This document shows, in pieces, positions 46,191 through 60,409 of a stretch of 64,000 nt of DNA. The notes under the pieces are model-generated. The model made no database searches. It was given only the letters and a program-made list of their open reading frames with translations, and was not told the DNA's origin. Made by a program: the position numbers and the translations under genes. The DNA lies in assembly GCF_003672135.1 (NCBI RefSeq), contig NC_039517.1:7595475-7659474 (forward strand). Reading direction: 5' to 3'. The stretch's first letter is position 1; every line of letters begins with the position of its first letter. Source of the DNA: Ooceraea biroi (taxonomy: Eukaryota > Arthropoda > Insecta > Hymenoptera > Formicidae).

Positions 46191-47635
46191 GCGGTGTTTT
46201 GACAAAGCCGCACAGCCGCATAGCCATGAAACGCATTCAGCGTGAAGCTAAATATTGTAACCTTTGCAAATCCATGAAATCGAACGGGGATTACATGGAT
46301 TGGTGCGCGCCGCTTTATTTCGACGATATGCCACGCGCGTGTGTATGCCTACGTGTATATGCGTAAAAATGGGGAAGATTCGACTGTGCAATTCGACCAG
46401 ATATCGGATCCAATCGCGAATTCAGGAGATGATTTAATCCCGTTCTAAACAATGCACATCGAATGCAACGCTCGGCGAAAATCGTTTCGCGCGAAAGTCA
46501 CCTATTTATAGGTAAACGTTGTTATCGGGGAACGCTGTTATACGATGCATCCAGATAACGTCGTGTAATTCACGTCGCGTTACGTGTCAGAATAGCCGTG
46601 CGCGATGCTTCACAGGGATCAGGAGAATTTCTGTTTTGGACTACTTTCGATACGCATCAATATTAACAAGATGTAACCACTTACAATCCTGACATTATAT
46701 CTGTCGCTCTTAATGAATCCTTTGAAACGAGCGACTTCCCAAATCGAATGACAAAACGTCGTGCATTTCGTAACGCTCGCGGTTTAATCCGCACGCAGGC
46801 GGATTTTTACACGTGAGCGGTAATACTCGCGAGCCGTACAATAACGTGCCGCAACCTTATCCCGTATTTTTGCGTATGCAAAAGGGCTTTTTGTTTAGTC
46901 GCCGCCGCGTTCTCGCGTTATATCCGCGAAGGGAACGCATGCGAATTACATGCGGAGGCAGTAAAATGCGAGCGATGCACGTAATGTTTTTTTATTGGAA
47001 CGCGCACCGAGAGAGGACCGGATATACGCGCATTGTTTCGCTCGAGGCGTGAGAACCACGTTCACGCGTGTGTCCGGAAACTCTATATTTCCCGCCGACC
47101 ATAAATCTTTCGTTGAATTTAGAGCGGATTCTTCATTAGCGGAAATTCGACCGAAAAGTCTGCCCTCGCGTAACACCGAGCCGAATTAAAATACTTCGAG
47201 TCCACCTGAGATTTGAGACGGAAAAACAGGACCAATAAAAATTTCACAGAAATTTCACGAGGAATTCTGTGCCTTGTACTGCATCCCTCATCGACTGCAC
47301 TTTGTCCTTCATTTCCATAATGCCCTTTGCACTTGCACTCACGACGCCGTAGCTTCTAACTAATTTCGACGAACATACGCGAATATCTGTCAACAGATTT
47401 AGCCTTAGCACTAATTTTTATTTTTCATATAAATATGTAATTTCATCGCGCTTTCTTCGCGGAGTAAGAAATGGCGAACTCTACTCTACTAGAAGCGAGT
47501 CAAGTACTCAAGCTCATCGTACCCGCTTCGTGACATGAGAATATTCGCAGAATTTCTTCCGAAAAAGGGGAAACGTGGCATTGGAAAAAGCACTGGCGTA
47601 ATTCTCATATACACGGGCACGACTTAGAAAGGAGA
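46191..47635. other. Intron-like DNA, no gene recognised
   Basis: CpG-containing non-coding DNA; frames up to 79 codons carry no motif. Nothing structured was seen. Confidence 0.45.
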
Positions 47636-47640
47636 GACCA

Positions 47641-48005
47641 AAATACTTTGGCTAACACTGGCAAACTCTGGCAGCTGCTCAAGCACGGACATGAGGCTGG
47701 GAGAGCTGAGACAAACTCAAGAAAACGCGCGCAATCACGAGCAAGCTGACAGCCAAGCAAGCGTAATAACATACTAGCTACTCGAGCTAGTTAAAGCATA
47801 GGCAAGCTGAATATAAAGCTACTCAGGCAAGCTGAAACATGCACGCGTAAGCTCAAGCAATCTCAACCACACTCAGACTTCTCAGAGGCTCTAGCAGGGT
47901 CATACTAACTCGGGAATGCTTCAGGCAAGCCTCCGTACGTCTTGGATGAAGCTTGAGCTCAACACGGGAAGACATTGGCAGCTGACACGCTCCAACTGTA
48001 CCCAG
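47641..48005 (+). repeat. Degenerate AAGCTGA / CTCAAGC word array
   Basis: This stretch repeatedly reuses GCAAGCTGA, GCTCAAGC, AAACTC and GGCAAGC words (for example at 47741-47749, 47802-47810 and 47827-47835) in a composition unlike both flanks, which are CpG-rich while this is AGCT/CTCA-rich. Words tend to recur at roughly 10-bp spacing, but the register drifts, so I describe it as an old, decayed short-unit tandem array. No frame is supported. Confidence 0.55.
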
Positions 48006-49113
48006 TATACGCCTTCATGGCACCGGACATCCGACACGCACGGGAATAATACTGCATAAAATGCAGTTTCAGAAAAAACTATTACTTGTAGGGGTTTCAA
48101 ATTTTGAAAATGCGCGATATATTCTGACTGTGCTCTGAGGCTAAATCTGTTGAATAGATATAAGCACGTAATCGCGCACTTTACACACGCGATGCGATAC
48201 TGTTTATTAAAGTTATTGAATATTCGGTTTGATTTTCATATTATACGCAATGTTTATTAAAAATTTTAAGTGTAAAATTGCGTATGATTTATCACAATGC
48301 GAAAAATGCACTCAAGAAACTAGAGTGTATACATGATCGCGTTTCAATGTATAGTATTCGTTCCAAATGAATAAATAATTTGATTTTCGATTTGAAAATT
48401 CGATATCTCGATAAGACGTTTCGTCAGTTTTCTTTGTCTTTTCCGCTTCGGAGGTGGGGCTTCGCTAAATTTCTTCAAAAGTCTCGCGTTCCTCGTGTGC
48501 GAAAATTGTCAAAAACGTTACTGTGAAATTTTTGATCTGCTGGTCATAGCGGTCACACGGTCGCTCGATTTATGCGTGCATTCGGAATGACAAATTTTGC
48601 GATAAGTCCCTCCGCCCCGTCCCTGCTTCTACTCATCTCGGAATTTCACCGAATTTCTTTGAAATTCAACCCTCGTCGAAGCGATGGTATCATATGGTTC
48701 GTCTGTGCTTTTAACTTGCGGTGTTCACCATTTTCCAACGAGGACGCCGCTTTCTTTCTCGCGTTCGCGGCAGTAATGACTTACAGGACGTGATTTTCCA
48801 TTTGTGGGATTCTGAATATATATCACCGTCAAAAGGGAATGAAGAGAGAGCACTCGCGACGACTTGAACTATCGCATTATTCGCTGTACTTCCCCTATCA
48901 TCCGATTTTACATCGTGGTGTGTAGCTTTTAAAATTCACAGTTGATCTTAAATTCGAGAATCGCGAGCCACGCAATAAGTGCCAAGGAAGGGAAATTTTC
49001 ATCGGCTGCAAATTTTCTAGCGCTGTTTCATGGTATACGTGAAATAGTATCCACAGATGCAACCGCAAGAGCGTGATGCTCCATGGGAGCAGAGGGCTAG
49101 AGGGTAAAAGAGT

Positions 49114-49135
49114 GAGAGAGAGAGAGAGAGAGAGA
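49114..49135. repeat. GA microsatellite
   Basis: Pure GA run of about eleven units. Confidence 0.9.
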
Positions 49136-52100
49136 ATGCGGTTGCGAAGGAGTGAAAACATTTTATTTGCCATAAAATCGATTTCCGTTAGCGTTCGTGG
49201 ACTTCTCGCGCGCGTGATTCGATACATAGAAGCGCTGAGTCAAACCGACGCGCGCGGGCGGTAAAGCGATAGAACGATGAAATGCTTTATTCGCTATAAA
49301 TCCGAGTTGGATCAGTGATTCGCAACCTTCCACGCATACCTTTCCGCGATCGACTACGCGATCCAGAAAAAGTTCTCGAAACTCTAAGGCAACTCACCAG
49401 AATAACCCGGAACAAACCAGCCGGAAAAGTGCTCGTGCGGAAGGAGCAAATACGGAGGCACGATAATATGTTAAATAACGATAATAATAGCGCTGATGCA
49501 CAATAAATGTCAATAAAATCAGGTTCTTATTATTGTCGCAATGTGAAATAACACGCACAATTGCGGTAAAACATGTGCAGCAAAAGTTGTGAATTCTCCC
49601 AATAAATAATAATTCTCCCTTTTTATTTTTAAACAAATGGATGTTGATGTTTGTGCATCTTATCATTTATATAAATTCATATAAAATATCGTTGTTGACT
49701 GAAAAAATATTGTTTGAATGTATTCGACAGACATATCTGATTTTCTTTGTTAGAAAATTCGGCGATCCCGGATTATTATATTTCCGGACTATAAAACATT
49801 TTACAGTTGTGGATCGGTGATTATGCTTCCGTATCTCACAATGGACAGCTATCACCCTTGCAGCATCATCCTGTCACCGTCTGTTTGTACACCATTAGCG
49901 GCCGAGAGTTGGGCTCAGACGGAGGTTTCCTGCTTCTCCATCAACTCACCTTTATTTCTTTCTTTTTTCGTCCCTTTTCCTTCTCTCTCTCGCCCTTCTG
50001 TTTCTATTTAGTGTACCTTTATTTATCTTTTTCTCCTTCCGCATTTATTTCCACCCGCCATTTCCGCTCGAGAACTCTCACGAGGATGAATTCCTCAGAT
50101 TCGACTCTAAAAGTTTGCATTTCCGTTTTCTTATGCAATCATACTCCGCAATGTTTTTGCTGTCACGCCGGAAAAACGAGAAAAACTCATGTTTTCAGAA
50201 AATTTAATAAATACCCTGCAATGCGAATATACATGTTTTACGTTATACGTTGATTCGTTGTTGCAGTTTATTTAATGCACTTTAAAAATGTCATATTTAA
50301 CTTCCAAATATTAATTTTTAATTTTTAATTGCTAGAATAAAACGCGTAATTAAAATGCACGAATATGGAAACGTTTTCGACGGATGTTCCTACGTTTTAC
50401 AGTAATACGTTTTAATTTTAATACATGTACAATTTTCAAAAAATTTTCATCTTTTTCGTATTTAACGAAGCGCTAGTCCTACAATTTTCTCTGTGGTACA
50501 CGATAAATTCTATACTCTGTCCCACATTTTGTAAAATTTCAATTTCTTCGATCATTAGAGGAAAGAATTACGGATGCGGCGGCTCGTTTCTTTCGTTCGA
50601 GAGAATCCTGTAATCTCGTACTTCCCCTGGCATTTTACGACTGCTCGTAGGAGATTCTAACGTTGTTCTCGCGATTTTAATGTCTCGTGTCGCCGCGGGG
50701 GTATCACCGATGCGCCGGGATCAACGCGTATCCCTTCGAACCAGCCGTTGCATCCCTTCGTCGCGCCGCCACAATGCACTTCGTCGCATTCCATCTCGCG
50801 TCGCAACTCGATCACGCGCAAATCCATCCCGAGTAGCACCGCACCCTCGCGTCGGTCGTAGTGAGAGAATCCGAGGTCCGTCGGTCGAAAGCCCAGGGAT
50901 GAATTTCCAAGTCCGATAACATCAATTTTTCATACGGATCGTCGCTCGCCGCCCGTCGAATCTCCCGATGTGTCTCCCCGCGGAATCGCTTCCAACAATC
51001 CCCTCGCCGGATCCGCCACCCTTACAGTTCTGAGAGGGAGTTCGCGGAGGGAGGAACCGGCGCGCGGTGCATTCGATGAGCTCCGTTCCGGGATGGGCGC
51101 GAGGAACACGGAGGGATTAAAGCGCGAGTGTGGCGAGCGAAAGGGCGACCGACCCAGAAGGTAGAGGGCGGCAGGCAGGGGTAGAGGACGCCGAGGGGTT
51201 AGAAAAGCTGCCAGAAGTGCATTAACCTCTCTGCCGACTCGTTGCAACGAGGGTTGACGCGGGCGGGTCTCGAAAATTTATTACGAACCCCCGTCGCCTT
51301 TCTCCCACTGGTCCTTGCTCGCCCCCGGCTCGCTTCGCGTCTGTTGCGTTTCTCTTTCTTTCTCGATCTCGGTCTCTTGTTTTCTTCCGATGCAGAAACC
51401 GCAAGTTTAGCAGAGTCTGCATCCCGTTCTCGTGGATTATCGGGATTAATTCTGAAGGGATGGCGGCACGCGGGTCGAGCGAACGCGCGCGCGATTCTTT
51501 CCCCTTTGATTCTCCCGCTTTCGGCCGCCCTTTCGTTTTCTCGCCCTTTCTCACCACCCGATCAAGCGAGCTCTCGCTTCGGTGAACGTCGGTTCATTTT
51601 TTCAGGTTTTTCATGCGTTTTTTGTTTTCTGAGAGTGGAAGAGAGGGCGGACGAACAGGGAAAACGAACGGGCGAGGGATGCAGAGGGTGCACAACGCAT
51701 CGCTGTTTTATTTCGCGCTCGTCTTTTGTCGCGCGCTGGTGAGTGAATTTTTCGGGCGTGAGCTTTTTTGTCGGGCGTGCTAAGCTTTGTTCCGCTTGTT
51801 TTCCGGCACGCTGCTCGCCGCGTGTATCTCGATATTTTTTTTCGAGAGAGAGCAAGTTTTGAGAGGAGGGAAAGCGCACTGGCCCTCCATCTCTCGCTTT
51901 CTCTGTTCCTCGACTCGAGTGATATTGTTCGGTAAACACTCCTCGTCGAGCATTGATAGCAGGTAACCATTAAATGCTTTTTCAACTTTTCTAGCGCGGC
52001 AAGAATGTCGCATGTGTTTGTGTGTGCGTAAATGTTACAAACTTTTATCAATTTTTTAACTGTTACTAACAATTATCGAATTTTTTATTTCAAATCTTTA

Positions 52101-55100
52101 TAAGTGTTCAAATTTTTATTACATCAACTATACGAATCGACAAGGATATTTCTTTTTTTAAACGTAGAATTTTCGCATGAACTGCGATTCACGTTTTATC
52201 GGAGCGAAAATATTCGCAAGCGCTCTCCGCGATTAGGCGGTCGTGAGGTATCTCTCGCGATTTTACGCAGACGTACGCGCACGAAATATCGAGCGACTTT
52301 ATGCGCGCACGAATTTTATATGGCACCTCGTTGGAGACGCCATGAAGCGTCTATAAAATTGCCTATAACCGTCTGGAGTTTCCGGGCGAAGCCCCGAACA
52401 CCCATGAAATCTGCATGAGCCCGTAAGAGGAGTCTCTTTCTCCATACTTTCGGAAATCCTTGGACCCTCGAGAAGCCATGCACGGAGTCAAGCGAAAGGA
52501 AGGGAGGTTTTGACGATTGCTCGCCGGGATCATTCTACGCGCGAGTTCTGCCGCAGAAATAAGTAGTTTCCCGAGCTTTTTCTGCGAGAGCAGTTTGCCC
52601 CTGCTTCCACCGGAAGTTTTAATGGAATGGAACATCGGTTTGACTTAATGAATCGTGAATCATCTCTGTGTATTATCAACGTTAATATATTTCATTTTCG
52701 TTGCTCTATACAATATGTATATGTATATGCGTAACAGGTAAAAATACGAAGAATAAATGCAAACACAGGTTGCGTATAACATTAGAAAATTTCTCGTTTA
52801 ATAGCGAAATAAGGGACTCATCAAAGGAAACTTTGGATTTGGTCATGTGCGCGTAAATATTTCGTTGCAGTGCAGCAGAATTAATTATCATCGCGGTGCT
52901 TTTATCCATTCGCTAGTAATTAAAAAGGGAAAAGGAATTAATCCCGACGTATCTGAATGAAGCATCAATCTACTCGACCCTGTTTCATTTCGCGGCGGGA
53001 GATGCGCGCGATTATCAATTTATTATAATTATTTTGCGGTAGTAACGCTGTGATGGGGAGGGCCGACGTGCGATAAACATGCAATTTTTACCTGACGTCC
53101 CTCCCGACGTAATTAGAACGTCGATCCGGTTTAATTATCGGGGTCCCAGATACCGTTACGAAATGGTAGATATTTTCTCAAGTGCCGTTAATGAGCCGGG
53201 CATGTAAATTAATATCGGATTATGCGTTTCGTAGAGCCACCGGCGCCGGTCGGCGAATCCGACCGAGCCCCGACTGGATTATCGATTAATTATGCTCGTT
53301 AGGTCGGTCACACCGGAGTCGCCGTTGCCCGCAATTAAAGCGGCGGACTTCCTGTCTGCGTATTTAGGATTCGCCGTGGCGCGCGAGCGCTGTCCATTAA
53401 TATATCGTGGCCAATAACATATCGAACGGCTTAGTTGGACCAACATGCGATTAAAACCGCATAATTTCGCGCCGGCCGACCATTCAAGCGGGCTGTTGTT
53501 GTCTGTTGTTGTCGTCGTGGTTACCGCTGTTATGTCCGTGCTGTTCTTGCTGCTTCGGCTAGATTCGGTTGTTGGTTCGTGCTAATTTATCGACTATCCG
53601 GCTTGCAGTCAGTCGCCTTCTTTTTTCCGGATGGCGATGCTTTTGTTCCCACCTGGATTATCCCGCGCTATGGAGATACGGTCGATAATCGGTGGATATA
53701 ATTAGCGCAAAGTACACTATGAGTCAACTACTTTTTCGCGATGCGAAAACCAGAAATTTCTCCAGTCGGGATGAAACGGTGCGAATTGTCGGATGATACA
53801 GTCTGTTGCAAGAAAGTTTCGTACTTTCGAGACGACGGCAAACAACCGAGATGGTGCTGAATTCTATTCGAATGAAGTTTGCCTACTCCTCGATATTTCC
53901 GAATATTCGCTCTTGTATCAAGAGATCGCGGAAGACTCGAAGATTACCGAATTTAAACTTGTACTTCAAATCTGGGATTCGCGACGGAGGATTTTACGGT
54001 TACATGCGTGTGCCGTATTGTGCATGCGTTTAACACTTCCACGCCAGACAATCGCGATTGATCGAGGCATCTTGTGAGTTTCCCTAAACGCTCAACGACA
54101 TTACGAAGTCCGGTAGTACGAACTGGTAACGAGAAGCTTTCGTGGACGTCGGGACGCTGTTGACGCCCGTTTCCGATCTGCCCGCGCGAGCTTCCCTCGA
54201 GAAAGGCGACCACGCTCCATTTCCGACTCTGCCGGAAACCAGCCGTTACCCGGGCTTACTGACACCGAGAAAATCTCCGGTCGGTGCAAGCTGTCGTCAT
54301 GCTGGCAATGGAGGCGGTGGTGGTGCGTTCTTTAGCGGCGCGCTGCAGCGCGTGCAGCCGACAACCCCCGTAATGCGCGGAAAAGCGTGCATCCACCTAT
54401 TTGTGCAACGGTCGTCCCTTGCAGATAATTAACCCCGTCGCGTCGATTTTTTGCGTCAACCTGCAATCGCTTCTCGATTTTGGTCTCCGTCCTCGTAAAT
54501 AATTCCGAGAGACAACTCCCGGTGGAAATTGTTCAAAACGTCTCTCGTGCTTCAACGAGATATTCGCCGCCGGAGAATGAAAATGTTGCGTTCACGAAAA
54601 ACTGAGAAAGAGGAAAAAGTCCTTCAAAGCGCTCGAGGAATTCCTCGAATTTTCGTTCCCAATTCAGGGACGCCCCGCATCTATTCGTCCCGACCGATAA
54701 CTCGCTTTTAACGACGCCCGCGATAAGGTTTATCTGCTTTTTGACGGACACCACGATGCCATTAGCGCTGAAAGCCGGCCTCTGCTCCGGCGTCTCCCTT
54801 CGCTGTGCATAATCGCCCGCTGCACAGTACGAATTTAATAAATCCGATGGACCAGGCGGAATCGCATTATAGGCGCGCGATTGACCTCTGACCCCGAAGG
54901 AAGAACTCCCTCGTAAATCCGAGCTGGGAATTATTTCTTGACCGGTCGATGGATGTCGCACGGATGATGCAGATTTTCGTGCACCCCCGAACGAGAACTT
55001 TAATACTCTGTGCTCCTCTCTTTCTTTCTTTCTCTGTTCCGCTCGCTTTTTCCCTCTTTTCCTCTTTTTCTGTCAAAACGGCTGCTTTTATCCAACGTAT

Positions 55101-58100
55101 GCACACGGCTCGCGCTGCCTGTTTGCATCGCGGACGCGCGGCGAACAGCTTTCCGCCTGGGAGATTTTCCGCGGCGTCCCGCTCTCTTTTTTTCACCCTT
55201 TTGCGGGATATGCAAGCCGCGTCCAAGCGTGAGCCGTAGCGTGAACACAATGAATCTTATTACGGTGCCCTGACCCCGCCGGGTCCCATTGTGACTCTCT
55301 AATCCTGTTTAGCATAGACCAGCCCTTGGGATGCGTCGCGACTGCCTATGTCGCGGTTTAACGGATGTAAAAAAATATAAAAGGAGAAAAAAAGAGAAAA
55401 CCGCCGCAGGTGGAACGAATATATTACCCGATCTGTCATTTAATTTCGTCGGTCATCTCCGCAAATTGCCAGTTCGCACACAGATAAATTATAATAAAGG
55501 TGGATCAGTGAAGATTCGCCCGAGAAGTATATCTCTATACTGTTATAGACATATCAATTCCTTAAAATTTCTATTTTGATAAAGACTTATCGAATTGGAT
55601 GTAATGCAGTTATTGCATGTCTTTTTTATTCTGTAGGAAGAGAAAGAGGAAGAGAGTATGTGCTATATGTTGCTATTAATATTTACCTATCTTTCCATTT
55701 TAATTAATTTTTTATATAATCGTTTTGTGTACTTCTAACAGCACGTGTGTAATGATGAAGTAATGATGTCCACTTTTAAATCGCGCAATTGAGTAGCGCT
55801 TGGACAGGATTGATATTAATGCCAGTGTTTCTGATGTGAAGCTAACATAATTTTGCGCTGTCATGGCTGCGCGAGTGTCGCTGTCGCGCTGCATTATGGT
55901 GACAGGGCTAAATGGTGCGCGAATTAATGTTCATGCAAATTCACGCGATTATCCATATTAATATGCCTCTGTTCTGTTAATCTATTTCTTCTCGTTTAAT
56001 ATAACGCCGGCTGCCGGGTGGACGATGCGGCGCACACACTTGGGACTTGCACGAATTCACATAAAACAGCGCAGGCAGGATACGGTTAGCAAAATGGTTT
56101 CGTTCTGCGGCGCGCGCGTCACGCGAATCCCTCAGGATAGTAATACAGCGAATATCCTGCGCGATCGATGGCCCCGACGGGACATCAGCGCGTCAAAAAC
56201 CAAACCGTTTCCTGGCAAAAAATATGTTTCCAAACATCGCGCGTTTAGCATATCTCTTTATGCATTACTATCATCAGCATTCTGACTGCATCTTGATCTG
56301 CACAAAAAGCTATAATGAATTCACATAAACCTAGCAAGAAGCGGAGGGGAATCGGCGTCCTTCTTTCTTTTACCTGTATTATTTCGTTACATTGTTGAAA
56401 AATTTACGTGCTCGTGCGAATCATATGCAAAGTTTATTTTCAAAATGATTGCATGTGGTGATTGCTTTATTCTTGAATATATCAGTAGATGTATATATTT
56501 TTATGGCACTCGCTTTCAACTTGGAGAACATTGTGGATAGAAATCAGCGCGCGCGCTGAAGTACACGTTTATCGCGTTCGCGACGCTAATAAAAATCATC
56601 CACGTATACTTCTCGCACAACGAGGTGCTCGGGCGAGATTAAATAAAGATAAAATATTTCTGCCGTCGCTCGCGCTCGCGAGAGTCCGGGGATTTGGACG
56701 TGAAGAATAGCGGGGCGCATCTCGACGAGCGCGTGGCGGCGCGGCATATAAATTCTATGTACGATTTCGGTCTCGTTGTTATGAGGGATGAAGCAACCTC
56801 GTTTTCTTGCCGCGCGGAGGAGAAACGCAGAAACGAAAGAGGGAAAGATGGGGAGAGTGAGAGGAGACGATCGGGAAAAGAGGAGGCGACAAGTCGCGAG
56901 GGAAGTAGAAAGGGACGTGCCGGGTGAGCAGAGAAGAACGACGCGGGGACCGCCGACACTCGTCATCGTCACATTAAGTCGACTTTATCGAAATATACAA
57001 TCATCTTTATTATTCCCGGGCGAGACTGCGCTCGCTCGGAATACCAACTCGAGGAATACCGTGACGAACCGCAGTCGCGTACCGCACCTCCTCGTGAATT
57101 CCGCGGATTGCCTTTTTTTATTGCGTCTCTCCGTCTTCATCAGTCAGGCTCGACAACGTGCAGCGTGGCGATAAAGTCCCGCGCGTCTCGCGCTGGGAAT
57201 CGCGTTCTCTTCCGCGCTGTTACGCGGACAGGCGACAGGCGACATGCCAAATTGTTTACCGCGAAACGCGTTTAATATCCTCAAACTGTGGACGATAAAT
57301 ATTTATGGGCATGCAGCGAAAAATTCTCCTATTCACTCGCGGATCTTTCGCATTAAAGCTCGATCGGAGACGTGTAAATTCAGGAATCAGCTTTGAGATG
57401 AAATATCTCCGTGGCGATGACTTCCCAACGGCTCCGCGTTGCGGAAAAATTAGAATAAGAAATGCGGCCCCTACAAAATATTTGACGCGCAAACTTTATA
57501 CTCGAAATGAAATTCTAGTGATCGTAAATTATCATGGATTGTGAGGGGAAACGGGAAAAAAATTCGCTCCGTACGTGGCGACCTTGCCACCCTCGTTTAA
57601 GGCCTATTTCCTTTTGCTATAGGATTTGCATATAATATACGAATTCCCTTAGACTAGTGCGCGTGAAATTTCTTTCCTCGAATTTCGATTCCACGTGTCG
57701 TTGTTTGCATCACAAATTTATGAAATGACATCGAGAGCCGAGGGTGCGAGCCGAGAATACCGATCGTGCAATGTAGTCGCGCATGCGCACGCGTGACTTA
57801 TTATAATACCCGGTTTATTGCATTATAATTCATTATGATTCATATTCTTCGCTAGCCATTTCTCTCAACATTAAAAGCGGTTGCTCGATGTTCCTGATTT
57901 TCGCGCTACGCAAATGAGACTCAAAATTGCACGACCGCATAAGGGGTAAATGTGCAGTGAGGATTCGGCTCCAACGTAGCTGTAATTATGGGCATTAACC
58001 CGGTGACAATAATATAATCGGCCACACGTGCACTCATTAGTCGAGCAACAAATCGCGAGAATTTCGCGCGGCCATTTCACGCCGTTCATGTATTTATAAT

Positions 58101-58699
58101 TGCGCGAGACGTTAATTAAGCCGTTATCGATGCCACTGATTATTTTGTCAAATACAGCGGTAAGTGTATTATGATTGACCGAAAATCAATATAAGCCGCT
58201 TTGCAGTAATCACTCATTAATTATAACGGCGTATAATCGCGCGGCGGAGCGACAATATTCGTTGTAACACGTCAACCTCGCTCGCCCTTGATGACGGAAA
58301 TTGCACGAACAATCCCGTTTCCTACTCGGCAGAAAGTAATAAGTGCGGAAAACGGAAAAAGTTTGCACGCGACTTCGAAACAAGACAAAATGAGTCGACG
58401 AAAAAAAGAAGCAAATTAATTGTCATGTATTTCGAAATGAATTTTCTTTCCTGCAATCATCGTTTAAACAATTCGAGCACCGTATAATTTTTTCTCTAAT
58501 TTGCTTGTCTAACAAAATAAGTAGAATCTTCTGCTTGAATCTGAGAATCTTCCAATTATATTGTCCAATAATCTTTCTATATTGCCTGAATTTAAATGAA
58601 AATTATATTGCCATTGTTGCATTGCAAATGTAGATCACACGAATGCAATGTAATTTCACTTTCTTTAATTATTCAATTTCTTAACTTTTTCTCTTTCTC

Positions 58700-58720
58700 T
58701 GATACGACTTCGTTGTATCA
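58700..58720. repeat. Short hairpin, 9-bp arms
   Basis: TGATACGAC pairs with GTTGTATCA across a TTC loop, with one G-T wobble. Confidence 0.7.
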
Positions 58721-60381
58721 AAGCCCGTAAATTACTTAACGCAAGAACGCGTGCGACGGTCGGAAGCGCGATAGATTGCCCGGAAGGGCTTAATCGTGCC
58801 GTACGTCGAAATTATTTCTTCTACCGGGACTCTCCGTGCGCCCTTCGGCCGCGATATATCTCGAAAATGGTGGCTACCGACCCGGCACGTCCACCGAGCG
58901 GGAATGGTGGCTCATCACGCTTCACTATATAACCCAGAGAAGATCCTGGTGGTGCCTCGTCCTCCCTTTCCCTCCGTCTCTCGCCTCGACAGGAGCTGCC
59001 TCCGGCAACTACGGCAACACCGGCTCCGTCGTGTAATAATTTCATTTATTTGCTAAATCCCGCCACGTACGTGTCACGAATGATTAACGGCGGTGCGAAG
59101 ATCCTCGCGCCTCCGCGCGACCTCGCAATATCCCTTCGTACGAGGGGAACCAGCCACCTTTCGTCCGCTTTTTCGCAAGGTGCGGGCGAGAAAAAAAGCG
59201 AGCGGAACGATGCGGATACGCCCGGGATTGTGATTCGCTAGAATCAGCTGGCTTATGTATCCAACGGCGCCTATCGCAGTTTTTTTCCCCGGATCTTTAA
59301 AGGATATTTGATTCCGAGATATTTTTAAAGGGATAGCTTGAAAGGATCTTTGTAATTTCTGAAAGTAGCAAATCTCTTTATTAATAATCCATCAACATTA
59401 TAATTTTTGTAATATGTGATAATGATTATTGATTTGGTCTGAATTCAGACAAAATAACTTTAAAATTTTTTCTCTTCATGTTTAGACTTTCTGACGCGTT
59501 CTGTGTGCGTAACATCAATTTCGCTACAAAGTTGCACCGACAAATTTGGACTGTTCAAAAAAGTCCAACTGTCCACAAAAGGATTAAAAGCTCTAAAAGC
59601 CTGTGCGAAAACCCCGGAATGTACCAATTACCTAACACCCGCGTAAATATTGTCCCTCTTCCGGGGACAAATTTGTTCTGAGATTTTCCCGGCAGCAACC
59701 CACCGTGTCGACTTCTCCAGAAATTCTTAGTGCTTCCGTTTCTCTCGCTCTCGTCTTTTCTCTCATGCTTCCGGCGATGGAACTTGCGGAATAATTATCA
59801 GCGTTAATCAAGCAATTTAATTACCGACTTCTCGCGAGTCCGTCCTGCCTGCGCGCGCGAATAATCGAAAGCAGTACTTTAACGCGAAAAGGGATAACTT
59901 TCCAACGCGAGAGAGGATCGTAAATACATTAGCCGGCTACGCGGATGAAAGGAGGAACTTTTAATTTCTTTTGGAGTGCCTATCTCTCGAGCGTGCACGT
60001 GAAGGGAAGCGCAAGCCCTTTTTACCGTATCGCCGACGTGCGAGAACGAGCTGTAATGGCGAGAGCGTTTGCCACGGATAAAAGGGAATCGCAATGTAAC
60101 GTCGACGTTCGCGTTAACAAATCCTGACACACGACAAATGAATTTTCTCGTTAGTATACCTACTAGTTGCGTACGCTTACACCGATCAGATTGAGATAAC
60201 ATAAAAATACAATCAATCCATTAGATAATTAATTTGCACTCACATACACAATAATTGTTATGATATTTATTTCACAATTCTGCGGAATAACGTGCGTTTA
60301 ATTAAATTCACGTTCGCAATATCGTGGGATACGTGAACAAACATCTTGCAACCGCGCGTTATATGCATACATCCGGCGAGA

Positions 60382-60409
60382 TGTTAACGTTAACATTAAC
60401 GTTAACATT
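60382..60409. repeat. GTTAAC palindromic repeat
   Basis: The run alternates GTTAAC and ATTAAC words (TGTTAACGTTAACATTAACG onward), making a near-palindrome of about 28 bp with a 12-bp internal period. GTTAAC words resemble half-sites of POU-homeodomain (HNF1-like) factors, but simple-repeat origin is equally likely. Confidence 0.75.
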
